From contig NC_091274.1 of the NCBI RefSeq assembly GCF_042100115.1, forward strand, positions 3,100,001-3,164,000: a stretch of DNA of 64,000 nt, in the 5' to 3' direction. This document shows, piece after piece, positions 10,864 to 21,122 of this stretch (position 1 is its first letter; each line of letters starts with the position of its first letter). The notes below the pieces were generated by a model. The model had not been told where the DNA came from. It worked only from the letters and a program-made list of their open reading frames with translations, and did no database searches. This DNA is from Alternaria dauci (Eukaryota > Ascomycota > Dothideomycetes > Pleosporales > Pleosporaceae). The translations under genes were made by a program, and so were the position numbers.

Positions 10864-12414
10864 CTACGTTGACGCATACATCTTCTCGTCTATCCACGGA
10901 CGAGGCGGACATTTTTCCACCCACTTCCGATGCAATTTCCTCGTCTGCGCGACCTTGGTCCAGAAATCGTCCCAGTACACTGTATACGCTGTCAGATTGT
11001 CACGCGAGAGATATAGTTCGTGACCATATTCCCGCATAGCCTTCATCCTTCTGACGCAGTGACGTAGGTTTGCGATGTCGGAGATTACCTCCCTGCTTAC
11101 ATTTACCCAGGCATGGTTTGGCTGTTGGGTATTTGAGTTTGGTAAGGGTGGTAGCTGTTGAGACTGATCGTGGTCATCTAGGGTGAGCACCTCGAATGCG
11201 CAACCGGCCCAAGGACCATGTATGAAATCCAGATACTTTTCTCTCGCATAAGGATCCTCGGACGTGCTATCAAGCACTCCGTTGCCTCCACTACATGTGA
11301 GCACGAGAAAGACATTTGCCAGCGTAAACTGCTCGCCAATCTCTCGCTGCACAGGCTTGCTGCTTTTCTTTGGCTTGCGTAGCATTCTTTGTGTCAAGTT
11401 CTTACTGACCCTCCTCATCTTGTCTGACAGCAGCTCATAAGATTTCGGTCCAGCGCCCCAGTCAGGCGCGGTATCAGAGCCTGGGTCTTGTAGCTGATCC
11501 GAGCGTATATATTGTCCGGTAGTCAAGTTGCGTAGGACCCATACTTTCAGTCCTGACGACGCGTCTGGATTCGGACGCGCCGTTAGGTCCTGTCTGATCT
11601 TGACAAGATCATCCGGTCTAGTTTCCATTTCGTACTTCCACATCTTCAACGCACGCTCGCTCGAGAAGCCATGAGAGACATGAGTAAGGCACAGCCATCT
11701 TCCATCCTGGCCACTCATTGACCAGTCCCACCTCCAGTCGCCAACGGAAGCGAGGTACGTCTCAGACGGACTTTCGATACCATAGTTGCGCAACTGCGCT
11801 TCTGTGAATCTCGAGTTTCTGCGGTGAAAACCGATCTTTCTGCCTACCCAACTGTGCTGCTGGTAGAGCCGATAGATGCGACGCAACACGAGCGGCCACA
11901 GGCGAGCGCACGAGAGACCCAGCGCAAGGCCGTCGAGAGAAAGCTCAACCAAGCGTTTAACGGCGTCGACATCGTAGCCCTCGCTTCGGGGATGTTTAGT
12001 TCTAAGATTGCCATTGGAGCAGTCCGCAGGCAATACATGGTCGAGGATCTGGTCGATAGTTTCGTTTGGAAGGCGTTCGAAGAGGCCGCCCGCAGGAGGA
12101 CAAAAGTGTTGAACGCGTTGCGCATCTGACAAGGGCTTCACAAACGTGTCGCAGAACCAGGACTCGTCCTTCTTTTCGAAGAGCCGGGCGGTGTCGCAGT
12201 CATACTCATCACGACATCCAACGTGTTTGGCTTGGTTGAGCTCCGGGCAGACGAGCCGGTACCAACAAGGAAAGCCGTTATTCGGATTGGGCCCATAGAA
12301 AGAACACATGCTTTCTGATGGCCGCTGTGTTGCTCCAGGAAGGTGTAGCCGTAGCGTTGGAGTTGAAGTTTCGATGTCGCGACTGCCTGCCGCCCCGTGT
12401 TCATGTGATACCAC
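10864..12414 (-). CDS. F-box-like domain protein
   Basis: Single-exon ORF of 516 residues. Around residues 111-130 it contains FERLPNETIDQILDHVLP, typical of the degenerate F-box of many fungal proteins, which in general recruit Skp1 and the SCF ubiquitin ligase. An N-terminal Cys-rich stretch (MCSFYGPN...CWY...C) precedes it. The remaining C-terminal part resembles lineage-specific fungal proteins without a recognised domain. Translation may begin at the listed start or at Met36, just before the Cys-rich part. No intron is needed. The target is unknown. Confidence 0.7.
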   Translation of the reverse strand: MVSHEHGAAGSRDIETSTPTLRLHLPGATQRPSESMCSFYGPNPNNGFPCWYRLVCPELNQAKHVGCRDEYDCDTARLFEKKDESWFCDTFVKPLSDAQRVQHFCPPAGGLFERLPNETIDQILDHVLPADCSNGNLRTKHPRSEGYDVDAVKRLVELSLDGLALGLSCARLWPLVLRRIYRLYQQHSWVGRKIGFHRRNSRFTEAQLRNYGIESPSETYLASVGDWRWDWSMSGQDGRWLCLTHVSHGFSSERALKMWKYEMETRPDDLVKIRQDLTARPNPDASSGLKVWVLRNLTTGQYIRSDQLQDPGSDTAPDWGAGPKSYELLSDKMRRVSKNLTQRMLRKPKKSSKPVQREIGEQFTLANVFLVLTCSGGNGVLDSTSEDPYAREKYLDFIHGPWAGCAFEVLTLDDHDQSQQLPPLPNSNTQQPNHAWVNVSREVISDIANLRHCVRRMKAMREYGHELYLSRDNLTAYTVYWDDFWTKVAQTRKLHRKWVEKCPPRPWIDEKMYAST

Positions 12415-13061
12415 GCCACAGCCAAGGCGACATCTAGACCGGAAAGAGCAGTCTAATTAATCCGTCGAATGCGCATCGTCAGCCGAGGTAAGAGATTGTC
12501 CTGCCAAGTCAACACCGTGCTGTCGAATGTCGCGGTTCGATCTATTTGCAGTAACAGTCGTGACGTCGCTGGAGGTGGTGTTAAGAATATTGGTCTAGGC
12601 TGCATCGGGTAAGCGCAGGATAGATGTGTGCATGCAGCAGACTTACTATACCTTGAACGTCAATGAGGCGAATGGCGATCAAGTTTTGCTGACTATTCTG
12701 GATGGTCGCGTTCGAATGCACTTATCATTTGCAAAACACCATGGTTCGTCGGTTGTGGGTCATCGCGATACCATGGTTGGATGCCTGGATTCTACTGGCT
12801 AAGCGCGTCGCACAGGTGAATGGGACATTCGCGACCGCGTTTGAGCAGCTGTGATTCATGGGCAACGCCTAAATAAATTGCAACGAGCAAATATAAAGAT
12901 CTTGCGAACTGTCAGCTAGCCAGCTTTGCACTCGCATATCTGCAGACTTGTCTTCATCAAAATTCTATCATATCTGGTTACCCAACCTGTCCTTCAGCTA
13001 TCCGCCCATTCACCTTATACAACAGCCTGAAGCTAGAACATCCAACCACCGTGTCGTCGCA
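12415..13061. other. Intergenic, divergent promoter region
   Basis: Lies between the starts of the minus-strand F-box-like gene and the plus-strand small gene, so it probably serves as promoter for both. No ORF or repeat stands out. Confidence 0.4.
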
Positions 13062-13340
13062 ATGCCCACCAACATTGGCACCAACACAGTGCGACGTGCA
13101 AAGTCGCCGCTCAATGACTCTCTCCATCGAGCCAGCAACACCGGCCTCCATGTAGAAGCGGAAGAACGAAGCGCGAAGGGTAGCGGCAACTGGGAAGTCG
13201 TGAAGGAATCGAGTTATATAGATGAACAGGACAAGGACGAGTGGATTCTTGTCGGTAAGACGAAGGGTGAGAAGAAGAAACGGGAGGAGGAACGGAAGGC
13301 GAAGCAGAATGTGGGAAGACGGGCAAAGCAGGTTACATAG
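13062..13340 (+). CDS. Small charged hypothetical protein
   Basis: ORF of 92 residues from the ATG at 13062; the frame is open 38 codons further upstream, but that part reads like 5' leader. The C-terminal half holds WEVVKESSYIDEQDKDEWI followed by a Lys/Glu/Arg-rich helix (KGEKKKREEERKAKQ). Small proteins with a W-[DE]-x-V-x-K motif and a basic tail are common in filamentous ascomycetes, but I do not recognise a function. No signal peptide or membrane segment. Confidence 0.5.
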   Translation: MPTNIGTNTVRRAKSPLNDSLHRASNTGLHVEAEERSAKGSGNWEVVKESSYIDEQDKDEWILVGKTKGEKKKREEERKAKQNVGRRAKQVT

Positions 13341-13604
13341 CCTTGAAGGAGTTGCGAGTCGGGATACTCTGCACCGTAAGCAAGCATGACATGGAATGGA
13401 AAGACAGCCTGGGTGCAGGACTGGGTATCTTCATTCCGTAGCCATGTGCAATATGCACTTTTGCCTTTCTACCAGCAATTGGATTGCGACCAACATCCTC
13501 ACGAGCCCCATGGTATCTTCTCGCGATACCCATGCTATGCACGTCGCAACAACTCTTCCGTCGTGTCCAGCGGATAACGTAGTACGACAAGCCCCAGTCT
13601 CCAC

Positions 13605-14176
13605 TCATTTCTTCCCTTTCTTCTTCTTCTTTCCGCCCGCGCCCGTCCCAGCTGCCGGCACCCCACCCATCTTCACATCGCCACTCTCATCAACCAGCGG
13701 TGTCGCCGCCCTCTCGCCCCCAGCCGGCACACTCAGATCGTCCATTGTCTCCGGCAGCGCAGCCATGTGTCTCCCCAGTCTCCCCAGATTCCCAATCAAC
13801 CGGCCCACCTCGGCGCCCTTGTTCGTCTCATACTGCAGACACGTGCCGGACTCGGGGTCGTACGTCTTGAGCCGGAAAAAGACGGTGACTTCCTCGGGGT
13901 TCGGCTGCGATTGCGGCGGCGGCGGTGAGGATGCACGCGATGTGTCGGCTGGGCGCGCGGCTCGCTTCTCTTCGTATTTTTGGCGCTTCTTTATCTTGGA
14001 GGCGGTGGGCTTCAGGACGGAGTATTTGGATGTGATGCGGGTCTAGGAGGCATGGTTAGAGGGCGCTGTGTCGCGTGCGTGCGGCGGGGTGGAGCTTGGC
14101 ATACGGTTGTTGGGCGCGCTTTGAGGAGCAGCGATGATTGCTCGTACCACTCCTGGCTCGTGGCGAAGTAGGGCAT
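13605..14176 (-). CDS. SRP9: Signal recognition particle subunit SRP9/SRP21
   Basis: Two exons, 14176-14105 and 14042-13605, encode about 169 residues. The intron 14104-14043 has GTATGC, a CTAAC branch and TAG. The N-terminus MPYFATSQEWYEQSSLLL matches the SRP9-21 fold (the helix after F..S.EWxEQS), and the second exon continues with TRITSKYSVLKP and EEVTVFFRLKTYDPESGTCL. The C-terminal tail is Gly/Lys-rich (GGKKKKKGKK). The family binds the Alu domain of SRP RNA with SRP14 and slows elongation while secretory nascent chains are taken to the ER. Length fits fungal SRP21-type proteins. It diverges from the DUF1308 gene at 14709. Confidence 0.9.
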
Positions 14177-14708
14177 GGTGAAGTGTGGGTGGGTGTCTGT
14201 GGTAGTTGGAGAGTGAATGTCACGATTAGGCGTGGTCGGTGCTCGGTGGGTTCGGTACAGTAGGCGGGCAAGTTTTGGCGGGGTCGCCCGGGAGAACGTC
14301 GGTCCAGGCCAGAACCGCCACTTGCACCTGCGCACTGTAGTTACCGCGCGACAGGTACCCGGGAAAAGGGCTGAAGTGACGTTACACAGTCCCTCGAACC
14401 TTCCATAGCCAAGGTGCTTGACTCACGGCTCAACCAACTTATCGCGATACTTCAGACACAACTACGAAGCCAAGTTACACGAGGGAAAAGTTAAACACTC
14501 TGCCTACAACCACAGAGAGAGTTTTCGATCTTTTTCTTACAAGCTAATACTCCATCGCTATAGAGGGTGTGCAACTTCTTGTTACACAGCGATACTGTAC
14601 AACTACGGGGTTTGGCGTGTAGTTCTTCCCTTGTGTCGCGTGAAGCCCTACAAGACGCGCTCCAGTCTACCTCACCGCATAAACCGCATCTAGTACATTT
14701 TCGGCACC
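14177..14708. promoter_or_regulatory. Shared divergent promoter of SRP9 and the DUF1308 gene
   Basis: About 530 bases between two divergent start codons (14176 minus, 14709 plus). No TATA box is obvious; a TATAGAGGG-like word lies near 14559. Confidence 0.4.
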
Positions 14709-16431
14709 ATGGAAGACTCCGTCTCACAAGACCTCGGCAACATGAAGCTAGGGGAAGAGAATGACAACAATATGCCCACCCCCAGGGCTGAACTCGAAGC
14801 TACCATCCAAGGACTAGTGGCACGCGGCAACCATCTCAACAACGAAGTCGAAACCTACATCGCCGCAGTTCTTGAGAAGCAAAAAGTTGGAAAAGTTTAC
14901 CATCCAGTCGAGTACGTTCAATCATCATGCTACGCAAAATAGTTTAATGATCCCCTGGTTTTCGCTCCACCAGTAAGCTTAGCCGCGATATCTACTACAA
15001 GAGTACCAAACCAACCTCTACCTTCGCACAGCTGACAACGACAGATACCGCAATCTCCGCAATGACATGCGCAACGAACTCGCCTTTCTCAAGAAACTCG
15101 CTGGCTCCAACATGGATGAAGAAAAGGCCCGTCACTACATCGTGTCTTCGAATCTTTTGTACTACGAAGCCCTCTGGGCCGCCGCAAAACGCACATCTGG
15201 AATCCAAAGCTTCCGGAAATACTTCTTCTGGAACCGACACAAAGCCCCCGCAGGAAAAAACACCACAAAAGGCGTCAGCCTAGCAAAAGGAAGCCAAGGC
15301 AAGAGCAAGACCTCTGCACTCGTCGATATAGTCGCAGAAGAAGGTGCGGAATGGATACGAGTGTCGACCGTCTCCGAGAAGCGCATCATATTCGATCTCG
15401 CCAAGCTAGGCTGGGTAAACGACTCTGATTCAGATGAAGACGAAGATGTGCCGCCTCCCCCTGATGATGATGACGAAGACGAAGACCAAATCGATGTGGT
15501 GCGGAATGCTCGTGACCTCGCACGCGCTGCACGCGCAAACCCTGTTCGCGGCCGTCCACCCAAAGTCCGTTTCGTGCTGACACGAATCAGCGCTGGCAAA
15601 ACGCCAGCTATCGATATGATCATCAACAAGATACGCGCTACAGGCGCGATAGTGCAGTGTGGAGAAGATATCCCACCTGCACTATCCATAGACGCTGTGC
15701 TACCGTGTCTGCTCATCGATCAATCGCGAGCACTGAGTGACACGCTGAATATCGACTGCACCATTCTACTTGCGCTCATTTCTGATATTTCACACAAGCC
15801 TTGTCCGATACTGGACTGGTATCCGGGCGAGGTGCGTGCTCAGATCGAGGAGGAAGCTGTAGAGCACTTGCTACCAACACATTTGTATCCAGCAATCGGC
15901 GCGCATCCCATGGTGTGCACGCGCGAAGCTGCGGACCAGATGAACCTCATCGTGCAGACGCTAGCGACTGACACCGAGAAATTCAGAGCAGATATACTGC
16001 TCCGACAAGGCGACTGCGAATCTTGGTCATCGGAGAGACTCGTTGAAGAATGGGTATGTACTGCCTACACATCAACCACCACTACAGCCTCCCACTAACA
16101 AACCACTGTCTAGACTTCTCTATCCGACTATCTCCCACCCCCATCCTTCTCTCTCCCCATCACCGTCGCATCGCCCGACCCAACAACCCTAACAGCGCGC
16201 CTCCCCCGCGCCGCTACCGCTGTCGCAGCCGAACTTGGACTCCTCAACCAGTCGATATTCTTGTATGGATGGGCCGAGGGTCTCACGACGCTGAGCGCGA
16301 ATCGTGGGCGGGCGAAGCAGATTGAGAACATTATCAATGAGCACGGGCTGGAGGATGGGGAGGCGGGACCACATATTTGGTTGTGTGGGGAGTCGAGGAG
16401 TTTGATTGCTAAGCATGGAAGGAGGAAGTAG
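14709..16431 (+). CDS. DUF1308 (UPF0415/C7orf25-like) protein
   Basis: Proposed exons 14709-14911, 15045-16053 and 16114-16431, giving 509 residues. The second intron (16054-16113) has GTATGT...TAG and is clear. The first (14912-15044, 133 nt, GTACGT...ACAG) restores the frame but is longer than its neighbours, so a hidden small exon there is possible. Content fits the DUF1308 family: an N-terminal helical part with YRNLRNDMRNELAFLKKL, a mid-protein acidic stretch (DSDSDEDEDVPPPPDDDDED), and the C-terminal core with LNIDCTILLALISDISH and LATDTEKFRADILL. The C-terminus contains SIFLYGWAEGLTTLSANR. The molecular role is not established; a PIN-like fold has been proposed for the family. Confidence 0.8.
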
Positions 16432-16563
16432 GTGGGATGGAGGAAGAAGGAGAAGGGTGATGGAGACAGAATGTTGGGTGAGTAGGAGTGGGAAAGACAC
16501 CAGTGGAAGCTCATCCAAGGGAATACGGAGTGCTTTGCTTCGTCTCTCCGTCACTACATACTT

Positions 16564-17295
16564 TTACGTTAACGAGTAATAATACAGTGATCGATGGTAA
16601 TCACTGGCTCGAAAGTCTATATCCTCGCCAAGGTCAGCCAGCATTATTCCACAACAATATACACACTTCCAGCCGTTGTCCCTACACCTCTTTTCAAACT
16701 CACGATCGTACTGGTACTCCAAGTCCATCAGCCACATCTCTTCACCGTTCACCTCGTCTATAAATAGGACGTTTTCGAAGCAAGGCCAGGGCTCCTGCCA
16801 GGATGTCCCATGCCAGGACTCGAAGCAGTCGTTTTCGCTCAGCACCACATGGATTTCCGTCGCATTTTTGAAGCGCAAAAGCTCTGATCCATTGGACCAA
16901 TCGTCTCCACGGACCCACCACTCATCGTACTCGCGCTTGAACTTCAGTCGTTTAATGAGGTGTGCAACAGGCCTGAAGGACCGGAGAGATTTTTTGCCAA
17001 TGTCAATCATAGCGATGTCGAGGTCACACCATATATAGCGGCGATTTCCAGACTGCGATGGCGAGCGAAAGAATAAATCGGAGAAACAGCGCTGGTAAAG
17101 TCCCGCGTTCCGCGACTCTCGACATGTGTGGAGTGGTGCTGGTATGGGCGTCTGCGAAATTACGATTGTGAACCGGTCAGGGTAATCTCCCTTGGTTTTG
17201 TAGTCGACCTTGACGATGCGAGGCTCTACAGTCATTTCCCATATTAGAAGACGAATTTCTGCAGGGAATTGTGGGAATAGATGGAATGTGGCCAT
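16564..17295 (-). CDS. 2EXR domain protein
   Basis: Single exon, 243 residues. It begins with FHLFPQFPAEIRLLIWEMT followed by EPRIV, the signature of the 2EXR domain (F..FP.LP.EIR..IW...). The later CRESR motif (HTCRESRNAGL) is also characteristic. These proteins are widespread and multiplied in Pezizomycotina; their function is unknown, though the N-terminal motif resembles F-box helices. The start is supported because the domain begins within the first ten residues. The 5' region ends close to the Tc1/mariner relic at 17471, so its promoter may have been displaced. Confidence 0.85.
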   Translation of the reverse strand: MATFHLFPQFPAEIRLLIWEMTVEPRIVKVDYKTKGDYPDRFTIVISQTPIPAPLHTCRESRNAGLYQRCFSDLFFRSPSQSGNRRYIWCDLDIAMIDIGKKSLRSFRPVAHLIKRLKFKREYDEWWVRGDDWSNGSELLRFKNATEIHVVLSENDCFESWHGTSWQEPWPCFENVLFIDEVNGEEMWLMDLEYQYDREFEKRCRDNGWKCVYCCGIMLADLGEDIDFRASDYHRSLYYYSLT

Positions 17296-17470
17296 GCCGT
17301 AGCAAACGATTCGGATAAAGGTGGTAATGCGTGGATATTCTGGCGCGCGTACAAAGATGCGTGATAACTGAGGATAATGAAACTCAGTGACGAGAGATCT
17401 GTATCTGCATGCGAGCAGCGTTTAATGCAGGAACCCGATCTTTCGCCAAGAACAAGGGACCAGCCGACTA

Positions 17471-19610
17471 CAGTGCCCGTGCGCGTAACAAGCCAGTTCG
17501 CGTAACGAGCCACCCCACCATCCTAACATTACGCATCGTCCCATCTTTAACGCGTTATATCTCTACTACTATAACCCTAATTTAAGAAGTAATTAAATAT
17601 ATTAAATTATATAAAGCTAGAGATAATTTCTTATACTACTAAGTTATAAAAAAATTTAGTATTAATTAAATAATACTATTATAGTAGTATAAGGGTTTAT
17701 AAGGCTCTTATAAAGTTAAAATAGTAAATTAATAATAACTTAACTTATAATAAGAGGATAAGGTTATTAGTTATATAAAGAGGGTAATAAGAGATAGTCT
17801 ACTACCTATAAAGTCTATTTTAAAGAATCTTAGTAGTGTAGTTATATAGTATAAGGTTTTAGATAGCTAAGTTAACTAGTTTTATTATTACTATCCTAAT
17901 AAGCTTACTACTAAATAGAATACTAGTATTAATTATAAATATTACCTAGCTAATAGTAAGTATAAATATAAGTTATACTTTAACTTACTATACTCTAAGA
18001 TATAAGAATATAGTATTAATACACATAACACGTATAATATAGATAAGAAGGGCTTCTTTATTAGTATAGTAAACTACACTAAAAGGATCTTCTCTAAGGT
18101 AGTTTAGGAGGTAAAAGAGTACACTATAGTATTAAGAGATAGTAATAGGGAATAGGTAACGCTATTAGCTTACGTATATACTTCTAGAGATATACTACTA
18201 CCTACTCTTATCTACTAGGGCACCTCTAGGATTTAATTAAGCTAGGTTAATAATCTTTTAGCTAAATAATACTAGATTTTTATCTCCTACTTAGTAATAG
18301 GATAGTTAAATAACGCCTTAGGACTTACCTAGCTTTAGTAGGTATTTAAGCGCTATACTACTACTAAAGCTTACTAATAATAGTATCTTCTACTTCTTAA
18401 TAGCTATAGTAGCTACCTTACACCTAAGTTTTTAGAGTATTATAAAGCTAAATATATTATAGTTATAGTATATCCTCTATATTTAACCTATAGCTTATAG
18501 CTATTAGATATTATACTCTTCTTAATACTTTTAAAGTACTATACTAAATAGCTTACCTAGTACCTCTAGTAAACCTAAGGCCTCTTAAGGATTACTAAAT
18601 ATAACTTCTTTAGTAACTTTTAGCTAGTGTAGAGCTCTATAATAACTTATAATCTTATATTAAAGAGTTTTTAAGCTATAGGCGTATAGCTAATAGAGGT
18701 AGACCTAGTACTTTAATACTTTAATAACTACCTATAATAATAAGATAATAACTTAGGAATTAGGGAGTAAGGTAATAGTAATACCTAGCCTTAGCTATAA
18801 AAAATTTTTAAAGCTATAGTAGTAGATAAGGCTAAAGTTAAAGCTAAATAGCTATTATAAGGCCTACACTTACTATAGGTTAATAATAAGATTCTATAAC
18901 TCTAAAACGTAGAGCTTCGCGCTAAGATTAACCTTATTATAAAGTAGCTAACTAAGTCTATAACACTAGCTATATAAGATAGTAATAAGTAGTATAGTAG
19001 CGCTATATTCTATAGCCTATAGAAGCTTACTAGTAAGCGCGCGCGTAAAGCTACTAAATTAGATAAAGCTACGTAACTATAACTCTAAAAAACTTATAAT
19101 AGAGAGGTAAGAGTAGTAGTAATAGCTTATAAAAAGTAAGTTTAAGAAGCTATAAAGGTAGCTTAATAATAAGCTAAAATTAAGTATAATTATAAGTATT
19201 AATAGCGCACTAAGGAACTAGCTATATAATAGGCGCTTAAAAAGTAGTAATAATAAGCTATAACTACTTAAAAAAGTTATAATATAGTAAATAAGTATAA
19301 GTAAAAAGCTTTACATAAAGTAGTAAAAAATCTAATAAAGCGTTATTACATTACTGCTATATTAAGTTAAGTTAACGCTAGTCTACTAGCGGCGTCCCCC
19401 CCACCTAAAAATAGCGCGCGTAGGCGCTAAATTAAGACGCTAGTAAGATATAAGTAGTGTAAACACTATAGAAGCGTCTATATAGTAATACTCTAAAAAA
19501 TCTTATAATAATAGCTATTTCGTGTAGCTTAATAACCTCATTTTTTTATCGTCTGATCTTGTTGTTGGTGGCTCGTCACGCGAAGTGGCTCGTCACGCGC
19601 ACGGGCACTG
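17471..19610. mobile_element. AT-converted Tc1/mariner-type element (RIP relic)
   Basis: Terminal inverted repeats of 44 bases at 17471-17514 and 19567-19610 begin CAGTGCCCGTGCGCG and agree except for a few mostly C/T-type differences. They are flanked by TA at 17469-17470 and 19611-19612, the target duplication of Tc1/mariner elements. The 2,140-bp length fits Fot1/pogo-like elements. The interior (about 17,550-19,530) is almost entirely A/T with TA words everywhere, and no ORF survives on either strand. This extreme bias, with GC-rich ends spared, is typical of repeat-induced point mutation. The transposase family cannot be told from what remains. Confidence 0.88.
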
Positions 19611-19612
19611 TA

Positions 19613-19966
19613 GCCCATGTTGATCACCACCTTCCGTTTCTGGAAGCACCTCGGATCCTCCGCAACGAGACCCTGGGAATTTCGATAGGAGAAGATCCTG
19701 ATTTGACACCAGAGATAGAAGCTGCGATTCCTATTTGGTGTGTTAACCGTCTTCATCCGCATGTTCCAGGCCTCAGATCTCACGATGCTCAATGAGAATG
19801 TGCCTATGTGGCGTGGTAGGCCCAGACTCAAGTCTATCAAGCTTGTGGGTAGTGTACACTTGATAGCGTCTTGTTCGCAATTTTCCCTACTGTTTTACTA
19901 CCTAAGTCCTTTCTTCGATCTTTTCCAGTAATCGCAGTCCCTTGCATCACTGCGATACCTTCCATC
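19613..19966. other. Flank between the relic element and the LysM pseudogene
   Basis: Normal base composition resumes immediately after the TA duplication. No gene is seen; it presumably held the promoter of the LysM-WSC gene. Confidence 0.4.
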
Positions 19967-20827
19967 ATGAAGTCCTCACTCTTCATTTTCTCAGCTGCGC
20001 TTGTCCGCCAGGTCGTTTCCTCCCTCCACCCAGGTATGCAGTGAGACCCAGAGACCACCGAGGACTGTATCTAATGGTACGATAATGGTTGGGGCATGAC
20101 GTGCGAAGACACACGCAACATGTTTGGCATCAGTCCGGAACTATTCCATGAATGGAACCCTTCGGTTGGCCTCGACTGTAAGCCATGGAATGTGCAATCA
20201 TATTGCTGCCTGACGCAGGCGAGGCTGGATACCTTGCCAAAGTCTACTTCATCATCGGTGATGTATACGCCCACGATCACATCATCTACATTGGCTCCTT
20301 CGCCCACTTCCTGGACAGATAGAGGGTGTTACGTGGAGGATCCGACGTTTCCACTTCTCGACCGGAATATGAGCCCGAACGGAGACGCATCCTTAACCAT
20401 CCCGAACTGCAAGAACACCTGTTATCGCAGTGCGTTTAAACACGCGGGTGTAAAGGAAGGCAACCAATGCTGGTGTGGCACTTATATTATCGGGCAATGG
20501 GCGGAGGACCAGACCGACTGCAATACTCCCTGCACTGGCGACAAGACAACACATTGCTGCGGGAGAGGGTTACTGGAGATATTTCGCGCGGAGAAGAAGG
20601 AGGAATCTACATCAAGTGCTGTCTCTGGTAGCAGTGTTACGAGCACCAGTGTCGCCGGTACCAGTAGTATTGCAAGTACCAACACCGCCAGTACTAGTAG
20701 TAGTACAGGTACCAACGTCGCCACTGCCAGCCAAACTTCTGGAGCCAACAAGAATATGGTCGTGTTTAGCATGTTGTTTGGGTTCTTTTCAGGGTCTCAG
20801 CACTATCGCTGGGTCACCATCTCCTAG
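19967..20827 (+). pseudogene. Secreted LysM-WSC protein, two in-frame stops
   Basis: The ATG at 19967 opens a signal-peptide-like start (MKSSLFIFSAALVRQVVSS). The same frame then meets TGA at 20042-20044 and TAA at 20072-20074, and is open afterwards to 20827. The second stop sits just before WYDN, where LysM proteins of this type usually have an aromatic residue. The LysM-like part continues CEDTRNMFGISPELFHEWNP. It is followed by a WSC domain with eight or so cysteines (GCYVEDPTF...CWCG...CCG) and a Ser/Thr-rich tail. LysM binds chitin or its oligomers and WSC binds glycans, so the ancestor was probably a cell-wall or apoplastic protein. A 5' intron covering both stops would need to remove the LysM cysteine, so a pseudogene is more likely. 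Confidence 0.65.
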
Positions 20828-21122
20828 CTTACTTCTCTGATTAACCCTACATAATTTTAATTGATCTATTGACCCTTCCACATTGCTTAATGGCAATCGC
20901 CCACGCAAACGCCATACCCTGTGGTCGCACGACTAACTGTGACATTGGTTGCGTCCTGCTACTAGCCGTGATGAAGCATCCTTGGAAGGCGGTAGTTGTT
21001 CGCAGACTCCATTTCTTCGCAAGTCAAACATCGTAAGGATATACTATGACATAAATCAACATACATCTGGTGTGTCAAAGACACCCTCCTTGTCTTCATC
21101 TCCGCGGAACCATTGAGCCGCC

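Noticed and set aside
13396..14046. 216-codon plus-strand ORF
   Set aside because: Antisense over SRP9 exon 2, which has clear family motifs on the minus strand.
14974..15031. Small extra exon (14974-15002) in the DUF1308 gene with a second intron
   Set aside because: The peptide join looked attractive, but the second intron would be only 29 nt, too short for this fungus.
17515..19566. Search for a surviving transposase in the AT-rich interior
   Set aside because: Stops are dense in all six frames; no motif can be claimed without aligning unmutated copies.
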